Origin: Stenotrophomonas maltophilia
GTDB lineage: Bacteria > Pseudomonadota > Gammaproteobacteria > Xanthomonadales > Xanthomonadaceae
Assembly (NCBI RefSeq): GCF_001676385.1
Contig: NZ_LYVJ01000004.1
Span: 248,001 to 312,000, forward strand
DNA length: 64,000 nucleotides
Direction of reading: 5' to 3'
The notes under the pieces: generated by a model
Seen by the model: only the letters and a program-made list of their open reading frames with translations
What the model was told of the DNA's origin: nothing
Database searches by the model: none
Part shown: positions 7,026-16,625 of the stretch, piece after piece
How the letters are laid out: every line of letters begins with the position of its first letter
How positions within the stretch are numbered: the first letter of the stretch is position 1
Position numbers and translations under genes: made by a program

Positions 7026-8156
7026 ATGTCCGAGAACGAATCCGCCGGCGAAAAGACCGAACAACCTACCGAAAAACGCCTGCGCGACGCCCGTGAACAG
7101 GGCAACCTACCGCGCTCGCGCGAGCTCGGGACGGCCGCCGTGTTCGGCGCCGGCGTACTGGCGGTGATGGCCATGAGCGGCTCGATCGGCCGCGGCGCCA
7201 GCGCCTGGATGAAGCACGCGCTCAGCCCGGAACAGAGCCTGCGGCAGAACCCGAAGGAGCTGTTCGGTCACTTCGGTGACCTGCTGCTGCAGTTCATGCT
7301 GGTGATAGCGCCGCTGGTGCTGGTCTGCCTGTTGGCCAGCTTCGTCGCGCCGCTGGTGATGGGCGGGCTGCGCTGGTCGGCCAAGGCGATGATGCCCGAC
7401 CTCAACCGCATGAACCCGATGAGCGGGCTCAAGCGCCTGTATGGCCCGGAGGCCTTGGCCGAGTTCACCAAATCGCTGCTGCGCGTGGCTTTCGTCGGTG
7501 TGGCTGCCGGCCTGGTGGTGTGGACCGGCTTCGACACACTGCGCGGGCTGATCCACCGCCCGCTGGAGACCGCCATCACCGACGGCCTCGGCTTCACCCT
7601 GCGCCTGCTGCTGGCCACCGCCGGCGCCATGCTGGTGCTGGCCGCCATCGATGCCCCGTACCAGCGCTGGAACTGGATGCGCAAGCTGAAGATGACCCGG
7701 GAAGAGCTGCGCCGGGAAATGAAGGAAAGCGAGGGCAGCCCCGAGGTAAAGGGCCGCATCCGCCAGCTGCAGCAGCAGATGGCCAACCGCCGGATGATGG
7801 AAGCGGTACCGACCGCAGACGTGGTGGTGGTCAACCCCACCCACTACGCGGTGGCGCTGAAGTACGAGGGCGGCTCCATGAACGCGCCCACGGTGGTCGC
7901 CCTGGGCGTGGACGAGACCGCCCTGCGCATCCGTGAAGTGGCCGACGGCAACAAGGTCGCCATCGTCTCCGCCCCGCCTTTGGCACGCGCCTTGTATCGG
8001 GAAGGCCAACTCGGCAAGGAAATCCCCGTGAGACTGTATTCGGCCGTCGCCCAGGTCCTGTCCTATGTCTACCAGCTGCGCGCCTGGCGCACTGGCCCGA
8101 TGCCGGACGCACCGCACATCCAGGTGGATGAATTCGGCAAGGGAGGCCGCCCGTGA
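7026..8156 (+). CDS. flhB: Flagellar export switch protein FlhB
   Basis: Export-apparatus membrane protein that switches substrate specificity by cleaving itself. 376 residues from ATG 7026; an in-frame ATG at 6972 is rejected because it lies upstream of the predicted transcription start. The N-terminus is typical (ESAGEKTEQPTEKRLRDARE). About four membrane helices lie between 35 and 210. The cytoplasmic domain has the autocleavage motif NPTH at 270-273. The gene ends with a GTGA overlap into flhA. Confidence 0.97.
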   Translation: MSENESAGEKTEQPTEKRLRDAREQGNLPRSRELGTAAVFGAGVLAVMAMSGSIGRGASAWMKHALSPEQSLRQNPKELFGHFGDLLLQFMLVIAPLVLVCLLASFVAPLVMGGLRWSAKAMMPDLNRMNPMSGLKRLYGPEALAEFTKSLLRVAFVGVAAGLVVWTGFDTLRGLIHRPLETAITDGLGFTLRLLLATAGAMLVLAAIDAPYQRWNWMRKLKMTREELRREMKESEGSPEVKGRIRQLQQQMANRRMMEAVPTADVVVVNPTHYAVALKYEGGSMNAPTVVALGVDETALRIREVADGNKVAIVSAPPLARALYREGQLGKEIPVRLYSAVAQVLSYVYQLRAWRTGPMPDAPHIQVDEFGKGGRP

Positions 8157-10261
8157 GCGCCCAGCCGTCCGCCGGATTCAATACCCGCCGCGCCCTGGAA
8201 ATGATCCGCCAGGGCCTCGGCGCGCCGCTGATCGTACTGGCCCTGCTGGCTATGGTCGTGGTGCCGCTGGCCGCGCCGGTGCTCGATGCGTTGTTCACCT
8301 TCAACATCGCCATTTCGCTGATGGTGCTGTTGGCGGTGGTCTACGTGAAGCGCCCGCTGGACTTCACGATCTTCCCGATCGTGCTGCTGATCACCACCAT
8401 GCTGCGGCTGGCCCTGAACGTGGCCTCCACCCGCGTGATCCTGCTCAACGGCCAGAACGGCCACGACGCCGCCGGCAAGGTCATCGCTGCCTTCGGCGAA
8501 TTCGTGATCGGCGGCAACTATGCCGTCGGCATCGTGGTGTTCGCGATCCTGACCATCATCAACTTCGTAGTCATCACCAAGGGTGCTGGCCGCGTCTCGG
8601 AAGTGACCGCCCGTTTCATCCTGGACGCGATGCCCGGCAAGCAGATGGCGATCGATGCCGATCTCAACGCCGGCCTGCTGACGCGCGAGGAAGCCAAGGC
8701 CCGCCGCGAGGAAGTCCGCGAGGAAGCCGATTTCTATGGTGCGATGGATGGTGCCAGCAAGTTCATCCGCGGCGATGCCATCGCCGGCATCCTGATCCTG
8801 TTCATCAACATGCTCGGCGGTCTCGCCGTAGGCGTGCTGCAGCACGGCATGCCGTTCGGGCAGGCCGCTGCCACCTATACCCTGCTGTCAATCGGTGACG
8901 GCCTGGTGGCACAGCTGCCGGCGTTGCTGGTCTCCAGCGCGGTCGCGATGCTGGTCACCCGCGCCTCGCGCTCGCAGGACATGGCCCAGGCCATGACCGG
9001 GCAGGTGTTCGGCCAGTACCGCGCGCTGGCGATCACCGCCGGCATCATCGGCCTGGTCGGCCTGGTGCCGGGCATGCCCAACGTCGCTTTCCTGACGCTG
9101 GCGTCGATCCTCGGCTTCATCGCCTGGAAGCTGTACCGCAAGACCCGCGCCCCGGCCGCCGATGCCGCTGCAGCGGGCAAGGACCCCGCCGCGCTCAACG
9201 CCCTCGGCCGCCCGGCCGCACCGGCGCCCACCGCCGAACTGAGCTGGGACGAACTGCGCCCGGTCGATCCGCTGGGCCTGGAGGTCGGCTACCGGCTGAT
9301 CCCGCTGGTGGACAGCAACCAGGGCGGCGAGCTGATGGCGCGCATCAAGGGCGTGCGCCGCAAGCTGACCCAGGATGTCGGCTTCCTGATCCCGTCGGTG
9401 CACATCCGCGACAACCTGGAACTGCCTGCCAACGGCTACCGCGTGCTGGTGCACGGCGTGCCGGTGGCCACCGCCGAGATCCATCCGGACCGCGAGCTGG
9501 CACTGGACCCGGGCAGCGCGCTGGGCAGCCTGGAAGGCATCGCCGGCAAGGATCCCGCATTCGGCCTGGATGCCACCTGGATCCAGCCCCACCAGCGCGC
9601 ACAGGCCGAAACGCTGGGCTACACCGTGGTCGACCCGGCCACCGTGATTGCCACCCATCTCTCGCACCTGATCCGCGAACACGCGCCAGAACTGCTCGGC
9701 CACGAAGAAGTACAGCAGCTGCTGGCCAATCTGGCCAAGAGCGCACCCAAGCTCGTCGAAGATCTGACGCCGAAGGCATTGCCGCTGTCCGCCGTGGTGC
9801 GCGTGCTGCAGAACCTGCTGGTCGAGCGGATTCCAATCCGCCAGCTGCGCAAGATCGCCGAAGCCTTGGTCGAGCACGCACCTGGCAGCCAGGACCCGGC
9901 CGTGCTGACCGCCGCCGTCCGCGCCGCGCTGGGCCGCTTCATCGTGCAGGAGATCGCCGGAATGTCGGCGGAGCTGCCGGTGTTCACCCTCAACCCGCAA
10001 TTGGAACGTGTCTTGCAGGAGTCCACCCAGGGCAACGGCGCCGCGCTGGAACCCGGACTCGCCGAGCGACTGCACCAGAGCCTGGCCGAATGTGTCAGCA
10101 AGCAGGAGGCCCGTAACGAGCCTGCAGTCGTGCTGGTGCCTGGTCCGGTGCGCGCCGCGCTGGCGCGCCTGGTCCGCCACAGCGTTCCGTCGCTGTCGGT
10201 GCTGGCCTACAGCGAAGTGCCGGAGGACAAGCGCCTGAAGCTGGTCGGAACGATCAGCTGA
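8153..10261 (+). CDS. flhA: Flagellar export gate protein FlhA
   Basis: Large export-gate subunit, the membrane channel and chaperone-docking platform. 702 residues from GTG overlapping the flhB stop. About eight helices within 20-330 flank the conserved loop (VITKGAGRVSEVTARFILDAMPGKQ, about 140-164). The cytoplasmic FlhA-C domain covers about 360-702. Length and motifs are normal for the family. An 80-nt gap without an obvious promoter separates it from flhF. Confidence 0.98.
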   Translation: MSAQPSAGFNTRRALEMIRQGLGAPLIVLALLAMVVVPLAAPVLDALFTFNIAISLMVLLAVVYVKRPLDFTIFPIVLLITTMLRLALNVASTRVILLNGQNGHDAAGKVIAAFGEFVIGGNYAVGIVVFAILTIINFVVITKGAGRVSEVTARFILDAMPGKQMAIDADLNAGLLTREEAKARREEVREEADFYGAMDGASKFIRGDAIAGILILFINMLGGLAVGVLQHGMPFGQAAATYTLLSIGDGLVAQLPALLVSSAVAMLVTRASRSQDMAQAMTGQVFGQYRALAITAGIIGLVGLVPGMPNVAFLTLASILGFIAWKLYRKTRAPAADAAAAGKDPAALNALGRPAAPAPTAELSWDELRPVDPLGLEVGYRLIPLVDSNQGGELMARIKGVRRKLTQDVGFLIPSVHIRDNLELPANGYRVLVHGVPVATAEIHPDRELALDPGSALGSLEGIAGKDPAFGLDATWIQPHQRAQAETLGYTVVDPATVIATHLSHLIREHAPELLGHEEVQQLLANLAKSAPKLVEDLTPKALPLSAVVRVLQNLLVERIPIRQLRKIAEALVEHAPGSQDPAVLTAAVRAALGRFIVQEIAGMSAELPVFTLNPQLERVLQESTQGNGAALEPGLAERLHQSLAECVSKQEARNEPAVVLVPGPVRAALARLVRHSVPSLSVLAYSEVPEDKRLKLVGTIS

Positions 10262-10340
10262 CGCCGCCCGACGACGCGCCAGAAAACAGACACCACTTCC
10301 GATCCAACGCAACAGACAGACACCAAGGGGAACCCGCACC

Positions 10341-12023
10341 GTGCAGACCACCGACCACCCGAGTTCCCCGACCGCCACCCCGCCGTCTCCGTCCCGTGAC
10401 CACAGCATGAAAATCAAACGATTCGTCGCCGCCGACATGCGCTCGGCCATGAACCTGGTGCGCAAGGAACATGGCCCTGATGCCGTGATCCTGTCCAACC
10501 GCCGGATCGAGGAAGGCATCGAGATCGTCGCCGCCGCCAACTACGACGAGAGCGCCGTGCAGCGTGCACTGGAAGCCTCGCGTCGTGACATCGCTCCGCC
10601 GCCGGTGCCGAAGCCGCGCACCGCCGCCGATGCGGTGATTGCTGCGGTCACCCGCCGCCGCAGCAGCACCCCTGCGCCGGAACCGGTCGCCGCCACCACC
10701 TCGGCCGTGGCCGCCCTCGCCCGCGCCGCAGTCGGCGCCACCGGCCGCACCCTGGACAGCGCCGACGAGATCGTGCCGACCCGCGGCAGCAGCGGCTTCG
10801 CCGCCACCCTGGCGCGTGCCGCCGTCAACGAACCGGCGCGGCCGGAACCGGGCTTCGCCGCGTTCGCCGAAGCCATCGTCGCACCGGCCACCGCCGTACC
10901 GGCCAACCGCGCACGCTTCCAGATCGATCCGCCGCACGACGCCCATCACGAAAACATGGCGCCGCCGCTGCAGCCGCCGCCGCTGCCGACCGCTGCCGTC
11001 GCCGACGCGCCGCCGGCCAACGCCACCAGTGAACCGGCGTTGGCCGATGCCATCGCCGGAACCACGCCGCAGCCTACCCTCGCTCCGGCCCCGGTGCTGA
11101 CCGTGGTCGCGCAGGACGACGCCGAGATCCGCCATCTGCGCCAGGAAGTGGCCGGCATGCGCCAGGTGATCGAGCGCGAAATGAACCGGTTCACCGATGA
11201 GCGCCTGCGCGGTAGCCCGGTGCGCGCCACCGCCCTGGACCTGATGGACGAATACGGCTTCGATGCGGGCCTGGCCCGCGACGTCGCCATGCAGATCCCG
11301 CTGGAAACCGAAGCCCATCGCGGCCGCGGCCTGATGCTGGGCCTGATCTCGCGCAAGCTGCCGATCGCTCCGGCCGACCCGCTCGAAGAAGGCGGCGTGA
11401 TCGCGCTGGTCGGCCCGACCGGTGCCGGCAAGACCACCACCATCGCCAAGCTGGCCTCGCGTTTCGCCGAAAAGCACGCGCCGCGTGACGTCGCCCTGGT
11501 GACCACCGACACCGCCCGCATCGGCGCCCGCGAACAGCTGTACGGCTACGGCCGCCAGCTCGGCATCGCGGTGCACGAGGCCAACAGTGGCACCGACCTG
11601 GACCAACTGCTGGAACGCCTGAAGGACTACAAGCTGGTGCTGATCGACACCGCGGGCCTGGGCCCGCGTGACCGTGCGCTGGCCGCCCAGTTGCAGTGGC
11701 TGCGCGCTGCGCGCCAGGTGCGCACCCTGCTGGTGCTGCCGGCCAATACCAGCTCCGGCGACATGGACGAGGTGGTCCGCCGCTTCGGCGCCGCCAATCT
11801 GCAGGGCCTGGTGCTGAGCAAGCTGGATGAGACCGGCCGTTTCGGCAACGCACTGTCCGTGGCCGTGGACCACGCCCTGCCGATCACCTGGGTAACCGAC
11901 GGCCAGGACGTGCCGGAGGACCTGCACCGGGCCAGCGCGGCCAACCTCGTACTTCGCCTTGAAGATTTGCGCCGAGCGGCCGATATGCCCTGCAACCCGG
12001 AGTTGAACCATGCCGTCGCGTGA
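10341..12023 (+). CDS. flhF: Flagellar GTPase FlhF
   Basis: SRP-like GTPase that marks the pole for flagellum assembly. 560 residues from GTG 10341, preferred because CCAAGGGGAA lies 8-10 nt upstream. The family-typical start MKIKRFVAADMRSAMNLV is residue 23 (ATG 10407) and is a real alternative with a weaker ribosome site. An Ala/Pro-rich linker of about 200 residues separates the B domain from the NG domain, whose P-loop GPTGAGKTTT starts at about residue 358. Later GTPase motifs include TTDTARIGAREQL, LIDTAGLGPRD and LSKLDE. Its last 14 nt overlap fleN. Confidence 0.95.
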   Translation: MQTTDHPSSPTATPPSPSRDHSMKIKRFVAADMRSAMNLVRKEHGPDAVILSNRRIEEGIEIVAAANYDESAVQRALEASRRDIAPPPVPKPRTAADAVIAAVTRRRSSTPAPEPVAATTSAVAALARAAVGATGRTLDSADEIVPTRGSSGFAATLARAAVNEPARPEPGFAAFAEAIVAPATAVPANRARFQIDPPHDAHHENMAPPLQPPPLPTAAVADAPPANATSEPALADAIAGTTPQPTLAPAPVLTVVAQDDAEIRHLRQEVAGMRQVIEREMNRFTDERLRGSPVRATALDLMDEYGFDAGLARDVAMQIPLETEAHRGRGLMLGLISRKLPIAPADPLEEGGVIALVGPTGAGKTTTIAKLASRFAEKHAPRDVALVTTDTARIGAREQLYGYGRQLGIAVHEANSGTDLDQLLERLKDYKLVLIDTAGLGPRDRALAAQLQWLRAARQVRTLLVLPANTSSGDMDEVVRRFGAANLQGLVLSKLDETGRFGNALSVAVDHALPITWVTDGQDVPEDLHRASAANLVLRLEDLRRAADMPCNPELNHAVA

Positions 12024-12897
12024 GTACGCCAAGCTGACCAAGACCTTCCCGCTGTCGGCCACCCGCAGCGAGCCGCTCGGCCCTGTGCGCACCCTTGCCG
12101 TCACCGGCGGCAAGGGGGGCGTGGGCAAGACCAATGTGTCGGCCAACCTGGCCGTGGCATTGGCCGGCATGGGCAAGCGCACGCTGCTGCTGGACGCCGA
12201 CCTCGGCCTGGCCAACATCGACGTGATCCTGGGCTTGAACCCCACCTTTACGCTCGCCGACCTGGTCGCCGGCCGCTGCTCGCTGGACGACGTTATCGTC
12301 GAGGGCCCGAATGGCGTGCTGGTGGTCCCGGCCGCATCCGGCCGCCGCCACATGGCCGAACTGGCCCCTGCCGAGCACGTCGGCCTGGTCAACGTGTTCT
12401 CGGAGCTGGAACGCGAACTGGACATCATGGTGGTGGACACCGCCGCCGGCATCACCGACGGCGTGCTGACCTTCTGCCAGGCCGCACAGGACACCGTGGT
12501 GGTGGTCTGCGACGAGCCGGCCTCGATCACCGACGCCTATGCGCTGATCAAGGTGCTGTCGCGCGAACGTGGCGTCGACCGCATCCAGGTGGTGGCCAAC
12601 ATGGTCCGCGACCCCAATGAGGGCCGCGTGCTCTACGAAAAGCTGACCCGTGTCTGCGAAAAGTTCCTTGCCGACGTCTCGCTGAACTACCTGGGCTGCG
12701 TGCCGCAGGATGACTGGCTGCGGCTGTCGGTGCAGCGCCAGCAACCGGTGGTGAAGGCCTATCCGTCCAGCCCGGCGGCACTGGCGATCACCGAGATCGC
12801 CCGGCGCACCGCACGCTGGCAGGCACCGACCGAACCACGGGGCGGGGTCGAATTCTTCCTCGAACGCATCCTCAAGCAGCGCGGGGTGGCGGCATGA
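12010..12897 (+). CDS. fleN: Flagellar number regulator FleN (FlhG/YlxH-type MinD ATPase)
   Basis: MinD-like ATPase that limits flagellar number, in polar flagellates by restraining the FleQ activator and stimulating FlhF. 295 residues. The deviant Walker A GGKGGVGKTN is at 33-42, LLDADLGLANID at about 59-70 and VVDTAAGITDG at about 140-150. Located flhF-fleN-fliA, the standard order in pseudomonads and Xanthomonadaceae. ATGA overlap with fliA. Confidence 0.95.
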   Translation: MPSREYAKLTKTFPLSATRSEPLGPVRTLAVTGGKGGVGKTNVSANLAVALAGMGKRTLLLDADLGLANIDVILGLNPTFTLADLVAGRCSLDDVIVEGPNGVLVVPAASGRRHMAELAPAEHVGLVNVFSELERELDIMVVDTAAGITDGVLTFCQAAQDTVVVVCDEPASITDAYALIKVLSRERGVDRIQVVANMVRDPNEGRVLYEKLTRVCEKFLADVSLNYLGCVPQDDWLRLSVQRQQPVVKAYPSSPAALAITEIARRTARWQAPTEPRGGVEFFLERILKQRGVAA

Positions 12898-13637
12898 AAG
12901 GCGCAGCCCAGTACAGGGAAGTCCAGCGTGCGGCGGCCAACGAGGTCATCGCCCAGCATTCGGACCTGGTGCGGCGCATCGCCCACCACCTGGCCGCACG
13001 CCTGCCGGCCAGCGTCGAGGTCGACGACCTGATCCAGGCCGGCATGATGGGCCTGATCGAAGCCTCGCGCAGCTACGACGCCGACCAGGGAGCCTCGTTC
13101 GAGACCTATGCCTCGATCCGCATCCGCGGCTCCATGATCGACGAGATCCGCCGGGGCGACTGGGTGCCGCGCTCGGTGCACCGCCGCGCGCGCGATGCGG
13201 CCGCCACCATCCGCCGCCTGGAACAGAGCACTGGCCGTGCCGCCAGTGCCACCGAAGTGGCCGCTGCGATGGAGATGCCGCTTCCCGAGTACCTGCGCCT
13301 GATGGAAGACGCCGCGCGTGGCCAGGTGCTCAGCCTGGAATCGCGCATTGAAGACCAGGGCGAGCTGGACACCGTCGCCCAGGGTGGCCCAACCCCGCAG
13401 CAGGTACTCGAGCGTGGCGAGTTCGGCCGCGAGCTGGGCAAGGCCATCGGCCTGCTGCCGGAGCGCGAACAACTGGTGCTCTCGCTCTACTACGAGCAGG
13501 AACTGAACCTGAAGGAGATCGGTGCGGTGCTCGGCGTGAGCGAATCGCGGGTCTGCCAGATCCACGGCCAGGCGGTGTTGCGCCTGCGTGGACGATTGAA
13601 GATTTTCGAGGCCGCAGATGCAGGCCTCGAAGAATGA
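12894..13637 (+). CDS. fliA: RNA polymerase sigma-28 factor FliA
   Basis: Sigma factor for late flagellar and chemotaxis genes. 247 residues, normal length. Region 2 is clear (VDDLIQAGMMGLIEA, FETYASIRIRGSMIDEIRRGDWVPRSV); region 4 has the helix-turn-helix LKEIGAVLGVSESRVCQIHGQA near 205-226. Its gene closes the sigma-54-driven flhB operon, while matching FliA boxes appear upstream of motC, the STAS gene, cheW and receptor genes downstream, so it probably controls much of 16.6-38 kb. Confidence 0.97.
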   Translation: MKGAAQYREVQRAAANEVIAQHSDLVRRIAHHLAARLPASVEVDDLIQAGMMGLIEASRSYDADQGASFETYASIRIRGSMIDEIRRGDWVPRSVHRRARDAAATIRRLEQSTGRAASATEVAAAMEMPLPEYLRLMEDAARGQVLSLESRIEDQGELDTVAQGGPTPQQVLERGEFGRELGKAIGLLPEREQLVLSLYYEQELNLKEIGAVLGVSESRVCQIHGQAVLRLRGRLKIFEAADAGLEE

Positions 13638-13694
13638 ACATGCCCGAGGTGGCTGCCCCCGGCTGCCCGGAATGAACAACAAAGGAACTCTGCT

Positions 13695-14087
13695 TTGAAC
13701 AAGAACATGCGCATCCTGATCGTCGACGACTTCTCGACCATGCGTCGCATCGTCAAGAACCTGCTGGGCGATCTGGGCTTCACCAACACCGCCGAAGCCG
13801 AGGACGGGCATGCTGCGCTGTCGCTGCTGCAGAGCCAGCCGTTCGATTTCGTGGTCACCGACTGGAACATGCCGGTGATGACCGGCATCGAACTGCTCAA
13901 GGCGATCCGCAACGATGCCAAGCTGAAGACCCTGCCGGTACTGATGGTCACCGCCGAAGCCAAGCGCGAGCAGATCATCGAAGCGGCGCAGAACGGCGTG
14001 AACGGTTACATCATCAAGCCGTTCACCGCGCAGACGCTGGAAGAGAAGCTCGGCAAGATCTTTGAACGCCTGGCGGCCAGCGCCTGA
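13695..14087 (+). CDS. cheY: Chemotaxis response regulator CheY (first system)
   Basis: Single-domain receiver whose phosphorylated form binds FliM. 130 residues from TTG 13695; AAAGGA (13681-13686) lies 8 nt upstream, favouring this start over ATG 13707. Acidic pair DD at 11-12, phospho-acceptor D56 ([12 protein letters not shown]), switch residue in MVTAEA and Lys in YIIKPFTA. Followed by cheZ with a TGATG overlap. Confidence 0.96.
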   Translation: MNKNMRILIVDDFSTMRRIVKNLLGDLGFTNTAEAEDGHAALSLLQSQPFDFVVTDWNMPVMTGIELLKAIRNDAKLKTLPVLMVTAEAKREQIIEAAQNGVNGYIIKPFTAQTLEEKLGKIFERLAASA

Positions 14088-14692
14088 TGGATACCACGGT
14101 CGACAAGAGCGCCCTCGCCCTGCGCCTGCAGGAAGCCCTGGACGCACTGGAGTCCGGTGACGAAGCCGGGTGGCGGCAGCGCATCGACGGACTGGTCGCG
14201 CTGCGCACGCAGCCGATGATGAGCGGCCTCTCGCGGCTGGCGCGTGAGCTCGGCCAGGCGCTCGGTGAGCTGCCGACCGTGCCCAGCGAAGCCGGCGAGC
14301 TGGACGATGCCTGCGCACGCCTGGATCACGTGGTCGCCATGACCGAACAGGCCACGCACCGCACCCTGGACCTGGCCGAGGAATGCCGCAGCTTGACCGA
14401 ACAGCTGCGCGCCGACGGCCTGCAACCGGGCCAGGACGCGCAGCTCGAGCGCATCCGCCATAACCTGACCGAGATTGCCCTGACCCAGAGCTACCAGGAC
14501 CTGACCGGGCAGATCATCCGCTGCGTGGTCGGCATCGTCCGCCGCGTGCACGAAGGCTTCGGCGCGCTTGGCCTGCCACCGGAGCAGCATCGCACCGGTC
14601 CGGAACTGGCCGGGCCGGCACTGAAGGGACTGGACCGCCACGCGGTTTCGCAGAACGACGCCGACGACCTGTTGTCGGATCTGGGGCTGTAA
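14087..14692 (+). CDS. cheZ: CheY-P phosphatase CheZ
   Basis: Dephosphorylates CheY-P. 201 residues, nearly all helical. The catalytic helix reads ALTQSYQDLTGQIIRCVV, with the Asp and Gln arrangement of CheZ active sites. The C-terminus DADDLLSDLGL is the detached CheY-binding helix. The start overlaps the cheY stop. Only this chemosensory operon in the window has a cheZ. Confidence 0.95.
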   Translation: MDTTVDKSALALRLQEALDALESGDEAGWRQRIDGLVALRTQPMMSGLSRLARELGQALGELPTVPSEAGELDDACARLDHVVAMTEQATHRTLDLAEECRSLTEQLRADGLQPGQDAQLERIRHNLTEIALTQSYQDLTGQIIRCVVGIVRRVHEGFGALGLPPEQHRTGPELAGPALKGLDRHAVSQNDADDLLSDLGL

Positions 14693-14694
14693 GC

Positions 14695-16524
14695 ATGAGC
14701 GCGGTATCCGACGACATCACCGCCGATTTCATCATCGAGGCGCAGGAGATCCTGGATCGCCTCGGCGAACAGCTGGTGTCGCTGGAGCAGGCACCGCAGG
14801 ACAGCGAGCAGCTCAACGCGGTATTCCGCGGCTACCACACGCTCAAGGGCGGCGCCGGCTTCCTCGGCGTCACCGCCATGGTCGAGCTGTGCCATGCAGC
14901 CGAGGAAGCCCTGGGGGCGGCCCGCGCTGGCCAGGCCGTGTTGCAGCCCCATCATTTCGATGCCGCCCAGCAATCACTGGACTACCTGCAGTCGATGCTC
15001 GACGCAGTGTCGTCGGGCACCGAACCCGGCTATGCACCGCCGGACCTGATCGCACAGTTCGATGTCCATGGCGGCGGCACCGCGGTACCGGTGGCCGCCG
15101 CTGCGCCCGCTGCTGCCGGCAGCGACCTGATCACCGACGACGAGTTCGAGGCCCTGCTCGACCAGCTGCACGGTGGTAAAGCGCCGACCGCCGTCGCGCC
15201 GGCCACCAAGGCCGACGACGGGCTGATCAGCGAAGACGAATTCGAGGCCCTGCTCGACCAGCTGCACGGTGGCGCCGCGCCGGGTGCCAGGCCGGTCGCC
15301 GCCGCACCGCCGCCCCCGGCACCCGCGGCACGGCCGCCCGCACCCGCGCCTGCGGCCAAGCCGGCCACCAAGCCGCTGGCCGAGGCCGAACACACGGTGC
15401 GCGTGGACACCAAGCGCCTGGATGCGATCGTCAACCTGATCGGCGAACTGGTGCTGTCACGCAACAGGCTCAAGACCCTGCGTGCGCGCCTGCGCGACGA
15501 GGAGCTGGACCGCGCCGTATCCACCCTGGACATCGCCACCGCGCGCCTGCAGTCGGCGGTGATGCGCACCCGCATGCAGCCAGTGGGCAAGGTGTTCTCG
15601 CGCTTCCCCAAGGTCGCCCGCGACGTCGCCCGCTCACTGAAGAAGGAAGTGGACCTGGAGCTGATCGGTGCCGAGACCGAGCTCGATCGCAACCTGGTCG
15701 AGGCCCTGGCCGACCCGCTGGTACATCTGGTCCGCAACGCCATCGACCATGGCGTGGAAATGCCCGACCTGCGCGAGGCGCAGGGCAAGCCGCGGATGGG
15801 CCATGTGCGGCTTTCGGCACAGCAGGAAGGCGACTACGTCAGCATCGAGGTGCAGGACGATGGCGCAGGCATCGACCCGGAGAAACTGCGTGCGAAGGCG
15901 CGCGAGAAGGGCCTGATCGATCCGGAGGCCGCCGCCCGCCTGAGCAGCGAGGAATGCCTGCACCTGGTGTTCCTGCCTGGCTTCTCGACCAAGCAGCAGG
16001 TCACGGATATCTCCGGCCGCGGCGTCGGCATGGACGTGGTGCAGTCGCGCATCCGCGAGCTGAGCGGCCAGATCCAGATCCAGTCGGAACTGGGCCGTGG
16101 CAGCCGCTTCCTGATCCGCGTGCCGCTGACCCTGGCGATCCTGCCGACCCTGCTGGTGCAGGCCGGCGAGGATGTCTATGCGCTGCCGCTGGCGCGCGTG
16201 ATGGAGGTGCTGCACGCGCCGCGCACCTCGCTCGGCTGGTTCGACGGCCGCGCCGTGCTTGACCGCCGCTCGCACACCCTGCCGCTGGTCGATCTGCGCC
16301 AGTGGCTGGATGTGACGCCCGCCACGTCGACCCTGCTGACCATCGTGGTGCTGCAGGCAGGCGAAGCACGCTTCGGCCTGGTCGTGGACCAGGTCCGCGG
16401 GCGCGAGGAAGTGGTGATCAAGCCGCTGCCGAAAGCCCTGCGCGGCCTGCGCGGCTATGCGGGTGCCACCTTGATCGGCGATGGCCGCATGGCGCTGATC
16501 CTGGACGTGGATGGACTGCGCTGA
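14695..16524 (+). CDS. cheA: Chemotaxis histidine kinase CheA (first system)
   Basis: Receptor-controlled kinase for CheY. 609 residues. P1 phosphotransfer domain (1-105) with H48 in GYHTLKGGAG. No P2 domain: residues 106-235 form an Ala/Pro-rich linker with two near-identical segments (about 144-163 and 175-195), each containing DEFEALLDQLHGG, like the CheY-binding peptide of FliM. P3 dimerisation begins near 236 (LDAIVNLIGELVLSRNRL). The P4 ATPase has the N box (LVRNAIDHG), DDGAGIDPEKL and GRGVGMDVV. P5 (about 480-609) is CheW-like. The following gap holds the FliA box of motC. Confidence 0.96.
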   Translation: MSAVSDDITADFIIEAQEILDRLGEQLVSLEQAPQDSEQLNAVFRGYHTLKGGAGFLGVTAMVELCHAAEEALGAARAGQAVLQPHHFDAAQQSLDYLQSMLDAVSSGTEPGYAPPDLIAQFDVHGGGTAVPVAAAAPAAAGSDLITDDEFEALLDQLHGGKAPTAVAPATKADDGLISEDEFEALLDQLHGGAAPGARPVAAAPPPPAPAARPPAPAPAAKPATKPLAEAEHTVRVDTKRLDAIVNLIGELVLSRNRLKTLRARLRDEELDRAVSTLDIATARLQSAVMRTRMQPVGKVFSRFPKVARDVARSLKKEVDLELIGAETELDRNLVEALADPLVHLVRNAIDHGVEMPDLREAQGKPRMGHVRLSAQQEGDYVSIEVQDDGAGIDPEKLRAKAREKGLIDPEAAARLSSEECLHLVFLPGFSTKQQVTDISGRGVGMDVVQSRIRELSGQIQIQSELGRGSRFLIRVPLTLAILPTLLVQAGEDVYALPLARVMEVLHAPRTSLGWFDGRAVLDRRSHTLPLVDLRQWLDVTPATSTLLTIVVLQAGEARFGLVVDQVRGREEVVIKPLPKALRGLRGYAGATLIGDGRMALILDVDGLR

Positions 16525-16591
16525 AGCGTGCCGGGCAGAGCCCGGCGACCCGAAAACTGTGACTGCCGTCTGTACGCGATCTGCCGGTGTC

Positions 16592-16618
16592 TCAAGTCCC
16601 ATTCATATACGCCGATAC
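16592..16618 (+). promoter_or_regulatory. FliA (sigma-28) promoter of motC
   Basis: TCAAGTCC, 11 nt, GCCGATAC; FliA consensus is TAAAGTTT-N11-GCCGATAA. The -10 octamer ends only 7 nt before the motC ATG, so transcription should start at or within about two bases of the start codon. Confidence 0.75.
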
Positions 16619-16625
16619 CGGAACC

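Noticed and set aside
4803..7064. A 753-codon open frame on the minus strand opposite the GGDEF-EAL gene
   Set aside because: High-GC antisense shadow: low-complexity His/Gln/Arg-rich translation, no domain, and it runs across a SMAG repeat and a sigma-54 box.
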